Source: Sorghum bicolor
Lineage: Eukaryota; Streptophyta; Magnoliopsida; Poales; Poaceae
Assembly (NCBI RefSeq): GCF_000003195.3
Contig: NC_012873.2
Location: 44,200,061 to 44,264,060, forward strand
Direction: 5' to 3'
DNA: 64,000 nucleotides
Below are positions 42,893 to 55,088 of this stretch, piece by piece. Both the position numbers and the translations under genes were made by a program. The notes beneath the pieces were generated by a model. The model saw only the letters and a list, made by a program, of their open reading frames with translations. It did no database searches and had not been told where the DNA came from. Each line of letters opens with the position of its first letter. Position 1 is the first letter of the stretch.

Positions 42893-42899
42893 AGCTTTC

Positions 42900-42917
42900 T
42901 GGCGCCATTGCCGGGGA
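42900..42917 (+). other. Primer binding site of Ath-3
   Basis: TGGCGCCATTGCCGGGGA, one change from the Ath-2 site; tRNA-Asp type. Confidence 0.8.
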
Positions 42918-44640
42918 ACGGTAGCTGTGCTAGTTTCGAACCAAGTCGTCCGTGTATCCTTTTTCTTTTCCTTATTTACCACACTCACCTTATCACTTTC
43001 ACCATACCACATGGATTTCACTCTAAGCATTAATGAGCATGGAATTTATTTCATAGCCACTTCATCTACTCCATGCTCATATGCAACATCTTCACAATCC
43101 ATTGATCTCTCCAACATCACCACATTCGAGATCTCCAACCCCCTCTTCCTTTCTATTCATAAAAACTTTAAAAGGGCGGTTGTCGATGCATATGTCTATA
43201 TTAAATATTGTAGATCTCGTTGAGTTGATCTTGATATAGGTCAGCGTTGGAGGGGAAACCACTTCGCTGACATAAATTGATGGTTTCCCAAGGACAAGCT
43301 TAGTGTCCTAAAACAAGCACTGATCAGACCATAACATAAACTTTTAATTATTTGCAACATTACCTTGTGTGTTGAGCATATCAGGATAATTGTAAAAATA
43401 TTCCTTCGGGTATTCTTGTCACTAACCTTTCCAAGATTGGAGCAAGAAGATCGGATGAATGACAAGCACAAGGTATGTACAACCAATCATCATACAACAT
43501 TGAATCAAATTCATCCAAACTTGAATTTTGCAAAATTCAAGCTTGGGGGAGTACTTTACATAAAAACATCCTTTGCCATGTTGCTATGTTGGTTGTCCCT
43601 AGCTTTGAGACATGCTCAATTTGTTAAATACTAATCACACTACTTCATCTCCACTTGAGTAGATCTCTATAAATGCTCTCATGGTACCTTTATTTGCTTT
43701 AGTATATGTCTAGGTTGGAGTAGTTTCATTTATCTCTTAATTAAGCATGGTGCTTAGTTTAGGAATGATGATCTTACTTCCAAAGGATTTTAAATTAAGC
43801 ATGATGCTTAGGTTAAAATTCCCTCCTAAATCAAATTAGACATGGTGTCTAGGTTGATTTTTGAGCCGATAGTATGCTATAGTAGATATTGGATATTTTG
43901 TTGGACTAACCCCTGTAGGAAAACTTTCAATATCGACCTGGGAAGTCCTGAGATAAACTCACATTGGAGACAAAGAGAGAGATGCATGAAGGTTAACAAT
44001 TTACACAAGGAAGACATAGCTCACAAGAGATGATCCATGGAGGGTGCCACAAACACGATGCACAACCGCTAAGAGAGGAAAGCTTCCACAAGGTGATACT
44101 GTACCATCACTCTTCAAGTAAGGTAACATCTTAAGGTACTTGACTATCACTTCTATAAGCTTCTCCTTATTTCTGGCATTCACATGAATAAAAGAGACAA
44201 ACATGTATGATCTACAACTCTAGATTAACCAACCCAATCGATTCAACATGTTTAGTCCTTCCACCTTTGTGATCCTACACTCCTAATCATATTAGCTAGA
44301 ATGTTGCACACTCAATCTTTGGAAGATATAAACAATATATATATATATAGATAGATTATCTTTCCATAAGGTTGAGCAATCTAATCTGACAAATGTTTAA
44401 ATGTTACACTCATGGTCTTATTATCCATCAACTTTGTCTTGCTCACTATGCTTAAGGTTAGAGAGAACAAATACACTTTTGGTTCTGTTGGTGTTTTCTA
44501 CCAACAGGACCCATGCACTTGATCTCTGCCTTGTCTCTATGAGCAGGTACACTTCGAGCAAAATATGAAGGACTTTTACAACTCCCAGACTCCACCAAGT
44601 GAAGAACATAGATCTACGAGCACAAACACACTGGAGATAC
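42918..44640 (+). other. Degenerate 5' internal region of Ath-3
   Basis: No convincing gag is readable. Short frames (for example 43012-43223) have no recognisable domain. The stretch contains an internal copy of the polypurine tract (AAGCTTGGGGGAG at 43539-43551), a perfect 8-bp inverted repeat with a 7-base loop (44485-44507) and a knuckle-like trace (GDTGHSSNHCPKM-like) near 44636-44672 where homology to Ath-2 gag resumes. It looks like sequence left after gag was lost or replaced. Confidence 0.5.
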
Positions 44641-45800
44641 TGGACACTCAAGCAATCACTGCCCTAAGATGCTTGAGGACGTAACTATTGGAGTAACCCC
44701 GTTGTGGAAGTAATTACTGACCTTCTGCCAGTCAAGAGAGGCAATCCAGGACGCCCCGTCATCTCGATCTCCATCGACATGGTGGACTTCCTAGAAGCAC
44801 TATGCGATTTTGGCTCCAGCGTCAACATTATGCTCAGGGTACTCTATGAAAAATTCTCTACACATCCTTTCCTAGAAACAACCATGTGTTTGCAGCTTGC
44901 AGATCAGACACTATGTTTCCCAAAGGGAATATTGAAGAACCTCTACGTCCGAGTTGGTACCTTATACGCTCTAGCAGACTTCGTGATGATAGAGACTGAT
45001 ACTGATGAGAGGGCACCCATCATCCTAGTGAGGCCATTCCTGAACACCTCAGGAGCTGTTATCTACGCTAGTGCTGCCAAGATAAGTTTCTACATCAAGG
45101 GGAGGAAGGAGAAGTTTACCTTCAAGAACAAGACTACACAAATTTTAGAGCAATCCCGACATGAACCAAGGAAAGGACCAACAGGAGGAACAGAAGCAAG
45201 CAAATGTAGACCAAGTTAGCTAAGATGGTCACTGTAGTTCAAGGAGGTCAAGATCGTCGACTTAAGTCACAGTTCCTGACCAAAAAGGACGACCCAGTCA
45301 CCTATCAGGTCCTATTCAGAACCATGCCCCTAAAACCGACATACATTCAGCTCCAGATGGCAGATTAGACATTCCGAAAGGTTATTGACATGGGAGAAGA
45401 CGAGTACGATCCACCCATCACCATTGGGAGACTGTTCCTCAGCTCCGTTAAAGCAATCATCTACATTGGAATCGAAGAAGTCCACATGCACTTCCCCTCT
45501 GAGAAGGTACGCCACTATTTTACTGACCCTAACTACATAGTTGAAGACTCTAAGTAGGTCAGAATAAGAAGAAGACGACGCAACCGCAACCAGAGAAGGC
45601 AAAATCATCAAGGACGGATGGGTAGGCTATGAAGGAGAAGTTGTAAGGTCTGAAGACATACAGCTTGAACAGAACTGTCCTGAGGAGACCGTAGCACCAA
45701 GTCAGGTGTGTAGAGAGAAGATAGTTATACACGAAGAGGAGGCACCGCTGGAACCACCGACTACGCCATTCAGCGAATCCCAGGACAAATGAGAAAACAG
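44641..45800 (+). pseudogene. Ath-3 tandem protease-like remnants
   Basis: An open frame (44704-45219) matches the first protease-like unit of Ath-2: CDFGSSVNIM near 44805-44834 and ILVRPFLNTSGAVIY near 45020-45066. The second unit follows at about 45300-45560, but its N-terminal part with the Asp-Thr-Gly site is deleted. Only the MPLKPTYIQLQMAD and PPITIGRLFLSSVKAIIY portions remain, with a stop near 45366. The two-unit order is the same as in Ath-2, so the tandem arrangement predates their separation. Confidence 0.7.
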
Positions 45801-47957
45801 AGAGTCCCTTTCGGAGGACTTAAAAACACCGAACGCCTTGCCAAGAGGTAAACTTAGTAGTTATCCTTTTCCTTTCAATTATTTTAAAATAGTTTGCTTA
45901 GTTAATCAGGTTCATATCATCTCGAAAAGAAAATAAAAATGTTAAAAATAGTAAGCCCCATGTGAGTATGCTCATGGCATAACACCCATAAGTACATTCA
46001 CTGTGGTGGCATAAAAATAAAATAAATATATTCCTGTCCTATAAAAATAAAAATATAAAAATAAATTTATGATCCTACTAAAGAGAGTAACATTTATTGA
46101 GGAGGCTCAACATGATAAAGGCTAGGTATTTATGCTAACACTTAACCAGTTCCACAAAGCTTTGTTGTCTATTTGAGCTCCACAGAATTCAAGGATCAAG
46201 GAAGACTAGCAGACGGAGGACATCCTACTCACTGTCAGGGTGCTGCCGACATTCAAATACACCTCCGCCACCTGCTAGCTACATTAGAAGAAATTACGTC
46301 AAAATCCAACTTGGGGGAGAGCACCCCCATTTATACAGCTAAGTGTTTATATTCGTGTTTATACTTTACTCTAATAATAAAAAGTTGCATAATCATAAAA
46401 AACCCAAATAAAGATTTTGTGCTTATATATATATATATCTTTGCTTAGTTTGCTAAATAAATAAATAAATAAAGTTTGCTATGAACCCTCATGATAATCT
46501 CTCACATGGAAATGATGAATAGTTGCTCTGCCATGACTAGTTCTCAAAATTGAAATCTCTCTCAAGTTTAGGCATCACGGTTATTAATTAAGATTTGCTC
46601 TAACTCTAAACTTGTGGGAAGAGTACTTGATCTAAAGTCTAAGTCGTTAACGGATACGATATGCTATTTATCTGTTCCTAGAGATGCTAGAATTTTGGAG
46701 AATTTTATCTTTGAAAATCTTTAAAATGTTGCATGATGAGTTCTTGTATGATGAGAGTTTAAATTCCTACCACAGCCATATATACATGCTTGCTAGACTA
46801 TGAGCCACACATTTACTTTTTACTACTTATGAGCATTGAGTGTGGTCAAGCTGTGTAGACCCTTAGGAGCTTGTCAAGCGGTTAAAATCATGATTCACTT
46901 GCACGTTCACTCATACATGCTGCTTCTACTCCGGAAGTACGCATCCACATATATCCACCCATTTCCATCTCCAGAACCACCCAAAAATATTCTACTCCTA
47001 ATCCAGGAGAGAATAGCCAAAAATATTTCTGTTTTTCCCTATGAAATAAATGCTCAAGTTATCTTGGTTACTACCACTTGCTATATTATTTCAGGAAATG
47101 AGTGCTCTAAAAAAAAGAGAGAAAAAAAAGAGAAAAAAAATACGAGGAAATAAAAAGGGGCAAGTGCCCGGAACCTCAAAAGAAAAAAAAAGGGAGACAA
47201 GAGGTAAAAATGGACAAGTGTCCGACAGTAGAATTAGGGGTACAAGATACCCACCTGAGAGAAAAGAAAAAGAAAATATAGAGCATCTCATTCTCCTCAA
47301 AAAGTTTCAAAAGAGCAAGAAAGGTATGTATCCCCTCAAAAGAGCAAAAGTAGAATTAGACTTTCACCACTGTTGTCACCATCATCACCATACATCTTTC
47401 ATTCGCCACACATGCACATCTTGATTTGACTTATTGACTTGTTCTTCTGGATCCATGGTTTGACTATGCAATAAATGTCTTGTAAGTATGTATTAGCTGT
47501 CTCTCACCTATGAGCTCCAGATATCAAAAGCCTTATTAGAGTAGGGTGAGAGAGAAGGCAATGTCACTATGCCTTATACCACAAATACCACATACTTTGA
47601 GAGAAGGCATACACCATTAATGCCTTGGTAAGGATCCAGAAATACCACAAAAGAGAGACTAGAGAGAGTCATACAAGGAATCTCTGAGTTTTATTTGAAA
47701 ATCTGCAAAAACTCTAGAGCTATAGCTGATCAAGAATAAAAGACATGGTGCTTGACTAGACCGTTCTATCTTTTAACTACTCAAGACAGAAGTGACGGTT
47801 ACAAGTCCCATGGTGAAAGGTAAATGAGTAAGTTTTAAGTCTTAACAGTTTACTCTAACCAGAGATGAGATCTTGTTTAAACGCATGTGTATCTTTAAGT
47901 TATGAAACCACTGCAGAAACTCTTGAGTTCATCTTTGCTCAGGGACGAGCAAAGGTT
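45801..47957 (+). other. 3' non-coding region of Ath-3
   Basis: It follows the Ath-2 region 17318-19521 block by block, including the GGGGG-AGAGCA-CCCCC hairpin (46313-46328) and the purine-rich tract near 47105-47200. No gene is supportable. Confidence 0.6.
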
Positions 47958-47970
47958 AAGCTTGGGGGAG
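47958..47970 (+). other. Polypurine tract of Ath-3
   Basis: AAGCTTGGGGGAG just before the 3' LTR. Confidence 0.85.
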
Positions 47971-47972
47971 CT

Positions 47973-49249
47973 TGTTGACGGTCCTTAATGCTCACAATTA
48001 ACCATTAATTAATCATGGAAAAGGATCCAAATGCAACCAACACCTAGACTTAGGGTTTTATCTGACAGAATTCCACGAGTTTTGGTGTTTGTGTATTTCT
48101 GCAGGGGGTTATCAGGAAATATGGAAGAAAGGCCCACACGTCGGGTTTACATAGAGATACTAACGTGTCGCGCAATTTTCTATCATCTAGAAGACTCCAG
48201 AAGCCACGGGAACGAACGGGAAGGAAATCGGGCTCGGAGGCAGGGCGCCCGCCCAACTCTCCTGGGCGCCCGCCCAGCTACAGTGCCCAATCAGGACACG
48301 TTTCGCGGATCATGCTCCACCGACCTAATACTTCAAGGAAAACCACACGATCAATGTCGGTTTGATCCGACGGCCCAGATTCATCTGAAAAGACTATATA
48401 AGCAAGGCCCCCTGGCCCCTGGAGATCATACCTCTTCTACAGAATCAAAGTTAGGGTTTCAATTCTTCATCCAAGTAGAGAGGATCCCTCTAGTTCTTCT
48501 AGTTCTACCTCTAGTTCATCTAGATCTAGTTCTAGTTCATCTAGTTCTAGTTCTAGTTCCTCTAGTTCTAGTTCTAGTTAGTTCTAGTTGTAATCTAGAA
48601 AATAGAGAGAGAGAAGAGGAGAGCGGAGGAGCCGGATCTGTCGGATCTTCCTCAACATCATACTTTTGCAGCATCTGGTTCGTTCTTCATCGTTCTCTAG
48701 GTTCTTCAATTCATAATTCCTGAGTTCTCTAATTACTTTTATTTACATTCAAGTTATTTATTGGATTCCCGCTTGCAACAAGTGCTCTAGTCTTTGAAAC
48801 ATTAGAGTAGTAATTAATAGATTAGACGTGGTGTTTAGTCTTGCGATTACCTGGAATTGCACCCAATCCTGTGGATTGTTGTGGTAGCCCTAGGGTAGTG
48901 ACAGCCCTAACGGTCGACGTATTCCACCTCGTTCGGATCGGTGTTTGTAGGACCGTAGTCGGAGCCTCCTAGCCCCCTTCTCATCTCTTTCTATGGTTAG
49001 TGTTCTGATGTCCCGAAATAGATAATCGTGAAGTAATTCTTGATTCTTAGATCAACTAGGGAACTCTCAGGAAACTTCCTCTCTTCCCACCAAAAATAAT
49101 TATATAGTTATCCTTGGGCGATCTTGGATCTTAATTAGTACACTCACGTGCTCTGTGGAAAATCGATACTCTGGAATACTTTCGGGTGAAAGCTACATCA
49201 GTATCCGTGCGCTTGCGGATTTTTCTGTTTGCGTTTAAAATACCCAACA
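47973..49249 (+). repeat. 3' LTR of Ath-3
   Basis: 1277 bp, matching 41613-42892, including the CTAGTT-type simple repeat near 48491-48590. Confidence 0.93.
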
Positions 49250-49254
49250 CAGCC

Positions 49255-51061
49255 TTCTTTTCTATGTCCTAGTTAATCCCTCTGGACACCATGGAGGAAG
49301 TTGCGGTTGTCTAACCAATTGACGACGATTTTCCCTTGATTCCACTTGATAAGTATTAGCATCTCTGCAAAAATATGAACTCTTCGGGAACTCATGCATC
49401 TGCCATTTCCTCAAGCTCCTCTTGGTTCCTGGGAAAATACCCAACACGGTCACCAAGCCAGTCATGCATATAGAGCCTGCTCCCCAGCCGATCATGAACT
49501 GAGGCTCTTCCCCTAATCGGCCCATTAAAACGCCGATCATCATTCTCATACTGCCGATTTAGGTCTATCATATCGATCATAACCATTGCACTCAGGGCAA
49601 TCTCTAACAGTGGGCAGCTTGATATTTTGCTCCCAACAGTGGATAAAGAACGGGCAGTTCTAATGATCCTTATGCCGATTCCACTCTTGTCGGCGTCTTT
49701 CCTCTTCCCGACGACGATCCTCCTATTGGCACCGATACCGATCCTCACGCTGCTGCCAGGTCTCCTGATGCCTTCTATGAGTAATCACAATGCCAGATCG
49801 GGGAGGCCTTCCTGAACTGGTCTGTCCTTGGATCAAACCTTTGCCTTTTGGCATCATCGGCAGTAATCTGGTGCTAAGGATCTACCGATGCACTCCTTTC
49901 AGCTGCCTCTGATGTCAAGACTTTGGTCTTTCCCTTATCATCTAACATATTTGTAGGGAAAGGATGTTGATCAATATTCATTGACTTCTGAGCTTTGGAA
50001 TTATCAAACTTAATTCTCCTAGATTCTATAGTCGACTGCAGCTGTTGCCTGAAAACCTTGCACTCATTTATGCTGTGAGATGTTGCATTATGCCACTTGC
50101 AGTATTTCATCTTCTTCAATTCTTCTGTCGATGGAATCACATGATTGGGTGACAACTTGATTTGCCCTTCCTGAAGTAGAAAGTCAAATATCCTATCGGC
50201 TTTGGTAATATCGAATGCAAACTTCTCTGGTTCTTTATGCCCAAAAGGGCAAGACATCGGCTTCTTATTCTTCACCCATTCTGCCAAGCCGATGACTGGT
50301 TCTTCATCAGAGTCTGAGCTGGTTGCCTCATCGATAAATAACACCTTCTTATTCCATGCTGTCTTAGGTTCAAAAGGTTTAACATCCTGGTCAGAAATCC
50401 TCTGCACTAAATGACATAGACTTTCGAACTCTTGAGAAGCATATTTGTCTCTGATATGTGGCAGCAATCCCTGGAAAGCCAAATCGGCTAGCTGCCGATC
50501 GTCCAGAACCAGACTATAGCATTTATTCTTGACATCTCGCAACCTTTGCACAAAGCTTTCAACCGATTCATCATTGCGTTGCTTCAGCCTGACTAAATCG
50601 GTAATCTTCTTCTCATGAACTCCAGAAAAGAAGTATTTATGGTATTGTTTCTCTAGATCGGCCCAAGTGATCACTGAATTTGGAGGTAATGAATAAACCA
50701 AGTAAAGGCCGATCCAGACAAATATGATGAGAATAATCGAACCCTTAACTCGTCTCTGTTAGCCGCTTCTCCACATTGGATGATGAACCTGTTAACATGC
50801 TCCATGCTCGATGTATCATCCTGCCCAGAGAACTTGGTGAAATCTGGTACATTGTATCGATTTGGAAGCAGGATTAAGTCATATGCAGGAGGATACGGTG
50901 TCCGATAAGAGTAAGTGTTGACTTTGGGTTTTATCCCAAATTGGTCTCTCATCACCTCAGCTATCTTATCGGCCCAATAAGCATCAGCATCTTGCCGATG
51001 AACTGGCTGTGGATCTGGCAGCTGCTGATAAGCTTCTACATGTCTCTGTGGTGCACGATCT
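49255..51061 (-). pseudogene. gag: Tat-1 gag (C-terminal two thirds)
   Basis: Minus strand. Readable parts are 51061-50671 (PDFTKFSGQDDTSSMEHV), a frame change near 50690, 50701-49874 (LEKQYHKYFFSGVHEKKI, knuckle YCKWHNATSHSINEC) and the Arg-rich tail to 49262. The frame is broken at several points. Tat-3 inserted at 51061/51062 after GATCT, so the N-terminal part lies beyond Tat-3 outside the window. It is very similar to Tat-3 gag in inverted orientation. Confidence 0.85.
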
Positions 51062-51787
51062 TGTTGACACCATTTGGACATAGTTCTTTGGACGCATACA
51101 TGGAGTTAATGGGGTGTAGATCGGCAAGCGGAAAAATGGTGACTAGTCTACAGGAGAGTTGCCGATGAGGGTTGGTGCCGATGGGAAAACGACAGGATAT
51201 GACTAAGTCCAGGAGTGGTGATGGGTTCGTGCCGATGACTAGTATTGATGGCTGCCGATGGCTGTGAAAGGTGGTCTGCCGATGGTTATGAAGAAAAGCG
51301 CGGGGGTTGCCGATTGACTCGTGATGGTGTACCGATCGGTTGTGGAGGATAATTTAATGCTTTCTGCAGTTACTAGAGTTTGTTTTGTATACAGATTCTG
51401 TTTAATATGGAGTTTAAGTCCTAGTTATGTCTGATTATAGCTCTTTTGAATAGGGTATAAATATAGACCCCGTGGCAATGTAATGGAGATATCTATCAAT
51501 CAATCAAACACAAGTTTTTACACATATTCTAGCATCTACTTTTTCGATGACTTCGTCAAATTTTCTTTTTACTATGAGTTCTTAAGGATTCTTCGAGTCA
51601 ATCTCGATGAATTCTCGAGTTCCGTGTGAGCACCTCTTGGCCGTGACATCTGGGCGCATCGCTTTGTCGGGACCAAAGTGTTCGAGTTACCACCTTTGTC
51701 GGTTGTAAGGTCAAATCGGCTGGCACGCCTTAATGTTTGAATCGGGTATTAGCCCTTTGTGTTTACAGATCAGCTTTTGCATCAACA
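51062..51787 (+). repeat. 5' LTR of Tat-3
   Basis: 726 bp, TGTTGACACC...TGCATCAACA, nearly the reverse complement of 7256-7983. Several GCCGAT copies lie in 51120-51330. The preceding five bases are GATCT (51057-51061). Confidence 0.93.
51456..51463 (+). promoter_or_regulatory. TATA box of Tat-3 LTR
   Basis: GGGTATAAATATAGACC, about 330 bp before the LTR end. The same element lies, inverted, in the Tat-1 LTR near 7578-7586. It should drive gag-pol. Confidence 0.65.
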
Positions 51788-51794
51788 CATCTTT

Positions 51795-51812
51795 TGGCAT
51801 GCCTAGTGGGTC
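51795..51812 (+). other. Primer binding site of Tat-3 (mutated)
   Basis: TGGCATGCCTAGTGGGTC, differing from the Tat-2 site TGGCACGCCCGGTGGGAC by three C-to-T or G-to-A type changes. Confidence 0.55.
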
Positions 51813-53424
51813 ATAGATTCAAGAGAAAGATCAACATGTTGAACACCGATTTCGACTTGGAGAACGTCATCCCCGTGACAGAAGCCAATCTCAGAGATGA
51901 GCAGAAGCAAGCTATGGCGAAAGCTATGGAGGACTACAACCAGCTATGCTTGAAATCCTTCAGCATCAACAGGAGTGGCGAAGTGATCCAAAAGGAAGCA
52001 TTGCCGATGCTTTGGCAAATCACTTTTGAAGCCAATCCTGGTAAACTTCAAGAGATGGTTGACAGTGCTATTAATCTTGCTCTAATCAATCAATCTAGTG
52101 TGCTGTCCAATACAGTTTTCAATGCTGTGGCTAGAACTTTCAAAGAAGGACAAGTGCCACCATCTTATGTGTGTCTTGCCTATCATCAGCCAGGGTCATC
52201 ATTGGTTACGGCTCCATCTGCTACTACAGCCGTTGCGGGTACAGAAGCTACTTCTTTTCCAAGCACATTAGGGATCACTAATGCGCAGTCTACACCAATG
52301 ATGACTAATCTGTCAATGTCAGACGGGCAAATCAAACTTGCTACAGATTTATTGGCATCGGCAATGTCAGGATCTATTCCTCCCAACTGGTGGGGATATG
52401 GTATGCCGCCAGAATTTATGACAAAAAGCTCTGGGACATCTCAAGCGGCTGACGTGACAGGAAAGGCTCCTATGGCATCGACACCTCCAGGCTCGCCGAT
52501 GACTCAGAATCCCCAGTATTCTACAACTACTACTGCAAGACCTTTTACTGGGAATTCTCAAGTGCCAACGTTCTAGATGCCTAATGCATCGGCAGATCCA
52601 ATGCCGACGCAGCAAAGGTTCTTGACACAACCAGGGTATGTCAATTCAATGATGATGCCCAACTATCAGTCATCGGCAGGACCTACGCCGATGAATGTTA
52701 ATAATGGATGGACAGGGCAGTTTGTCTTTTCACAGGTGCCTCACCAGAATCATCAGGCTATGGGATTTCAGCAGGGACCAGTGCAACCTGGATTTCAGAA
52801 TCAAGGGTTGATCAACCAGCCGATGAATCTTGGTCAGCAAGTTGGTGGTCAGCAGGCAATGGTTAATCCAATGTTCCCTAGAGATCATGCACCATAGAGA
52901 CATGTAGAAGCTTATCAGCAGGTGCCAGATCCATAGCCAGTTCATCGGCAAGATGCCGATGCTTATTGGGCCGATAAGATAGCTGAGGTGATGAGAGACC
53001 AACTTGGGATAAAACCCAAAGTCAACACTTACTCTTATCGGACACCGTATCCTCCTGCATATGACTTAATCCTGCTTCCAAATCGGTACAAGGTACCAGA
53101 TTTCACCAAGTTCTCTGGGCATGATGATACATCGACCATGGAGCATGTTAACAGGTTCATCATCCAATGTGGAGAAGCGGCTAACAGAGATGAGTTAAGG
53201 GTTTGATTGTTCTAATCATCTTTGTCTAGATTGGCTTTTACTTGGTTTATTTCATTACCTCCAAATTCAGTGATCACTTGGGCCGATCTAGAGAAACAAT
53301 TCCATAAATACTTCTTTTCTGGAGTTCATGAGAAGAAGATTACCTATTTAGTCAGGCTGAACAACGCAATGATGAATCGGTTGAAAGCTATGTGCAAAGG
53401 TTACGAGATGTCAAGAATAAATGC

Positions 53425-55088
53425 TGTTGACGGTCCTTAAGTATCAAATTTAATTATCAAATAAACAAAGAAAAGGATCCAAATGAAATCAACATCTAGA
53501 CTAAGGGTTTTATCTGACAGAATTCCATGAGTTTTGGTGTTTGTCTATTTCTGCAGGGGGTTATCAGGAAATATAGAAGAAAGGCCCACACGTCGGGATT
53601 ACATAGAGATAACAATGTGCTGTGCAATTATCTTACATCTAGAAGACTCCAGAAGCCACGAGAAGGAAGCGGAGGCCAAACGGGGCCAGGCACTGGGCGC
53701 CCGCCCAGTTGACCTGGGCGCCCGCCCCCTGTTGGACTCCAATCAGGACACTCTTTCGGGAAAGATCTCCACCGACCTAAAGGATCAAGGATAACTGTTC
53801 AATCAATGTCGGTTTGATCCGACGGCCCATATTCATTTGAAGGGACTATAAAACCAGACCCCCTGGCCCCTGGAGGAGAGAGCCTCTCAACCCTAATTCA
53901 TTATTCTCAAGGGAGAAGAAGCCTCTGATCAAGATTAGAGCCACCACATCAATTAGATATCTAGATTAGCATAACTACATAGGATTAGAACTAGAAGGAG
54001 TCAATCTTCGATTGGTTTCCGGATCTGTCAAGAGGATTCTTGGTAATTCTCTAATTGTGCTTCTAATTGTTCTTCTAATCATCTTTGTTCTTCAATATTA
54101 TGAATATGACTTTGTTCTACTTCAATATATTGCTTATGACTTTGATCTACTTGTTTATATTCAAGATTATATTGTTCTTAGTTTATCATAGTTATATACT
54201 TGGCTTAGTTAGATTGGATTTATATACATGCTTAGGATCGTATAGCGTTTATCCATCGGATCCATGGGTAAATGATAGATATTGTGTAAGCGTGGTGCTT
54301 ATACCGTATTTATCTGCGATTGTACCCAATATGCCAGATCGTGGGGTAGTTCGTGATAGTGACAGCTTCATTGATTCATATATAGTCCCCCTCTCGTGTA
54401 TTGGGCTGGCAGAGCAACATTATTACAGGGGAGTGATTGCTATGTTTCTCATTTACCTTGCTAATATCACTATGCATGGGCGTAGTCTTGTCTCGCAATG
54501 ATTGCTAAGTATGCTTGCACTAACTATGATAATGCTAGACTATATAGTTGAGAATAACTTAGGAAATATTCTTGTAGTTCATTCTAATTCTATGCTAATG
54601 ACTTTCTAGAGTATCTAATTGAGGTGCTTATCATATTTATTATGTGGCTAAGTTTTGCTGATCAGATTAATTATCTTTGTCACTATTCATTACTTCATAT
54701 ATCTTTTATATGACACTTACCCCTGTATGAAAGAGTTAGATAAATGTTCTCAATTATACATGCAATGATAGATACTCAATCTCATATTATATTCTGTAAT
54801 CAATATTGATGATTACTAATCCCTTCCCAGTGGTAAAAATATAAATAACGATACCTAGAATACTTCCCGGTTAAAATGCTACATCGGTATTAATCTGTGC
54901 GCTTGCAGATCCCATTCATTATTTATTTAGAAGAGAAATTGCATATTTCAATACCGCGTCTCTCATATCATGCTGGGGATGACAACTTGGCTTAAGTGGT
55001 ATGAGGGATAGGTTTGGCATTTTTGGCAACGTTATCAGAATTAGAAAACTAAGTCTACTTTGGGTAATGATGTTAAGAATACCCAACA
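53425..55088 (+). mobile_element. Ath-4: solo Athila-like LTR
   Basis: A 1664-bp LTR of the Ath-1/Ath-2 type flanked by perfect AATGC duplications (53420-53424 and 55089-55093), with no internal sequence. That is the product expected from recombination between the two LTRs of a former full element. It holds TATAAAA at 53847-53853, paired GGGCGCCC-type boxes (53695-53732) and the 138-codon ORF (54085-54501). Confidence 0.95.
54085..54501 (+). other. 138-codon ORF in Ath-4
   Basis: Fourth open copy of the LTR-internal frame, with small residue changes (for example Ile/Phe changes in the hydrophobic part). Coding status is uncertain. Confidence 0.3.

Larger units (their letters stand above)
41613..49249 (+). 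mobile_element. Ath-3: Athila-like non-autonomous element
   Basis: 7637 bp, LTRs 41613-42892 and 47973-49249, with perfect CAGCC duplications (41608-41612 and 49250-49254). The inside has a primer site, a degenerate 5' part without recognisable gag, protease-like remnants and a 3' non-coding region similar to Ath-2. Its LTRs share only the first 300 bp or so with Ath-2 and then differ. By eye the two LTRs differ at roughly 20 positions (about 1.5-2%), so it is older than Tat-2. Confidence 0.93.
7256..51061 (-). mobile_element. Tat-1: split Tat-lineage retrotransposon with antisense PMD gene
   Basis: This minus-strand element has its 3' LTR at the left (7256-7983). Moving right it has a polypurine tract, an antisense PMD gene, a truncated RT, protease and gag. 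It is interrupted by Tekay-1 (10332-38390), Ath-3 (41613-49249) and Tat-3 (from 51062). The 5' LTR lies beyond the window. The base set before the LTR, GCTGC (7251-7255), is the expected target duplication. Its own sequence visible here is about 8.0 kb. RNase H and integrase are deleted relative to Tat-3, so it is non-autonomous. Its LTR is nearly the same as that of Tat-3 in reverse orientation. Confidence 0.85.

Noticed and set aside
43012..43223. Possible gag start in Ath-3
   Set aside because: The frame has no gag domain and ends after about 70 codons. It may be a remnant, but nothing in the sequence supports a function.
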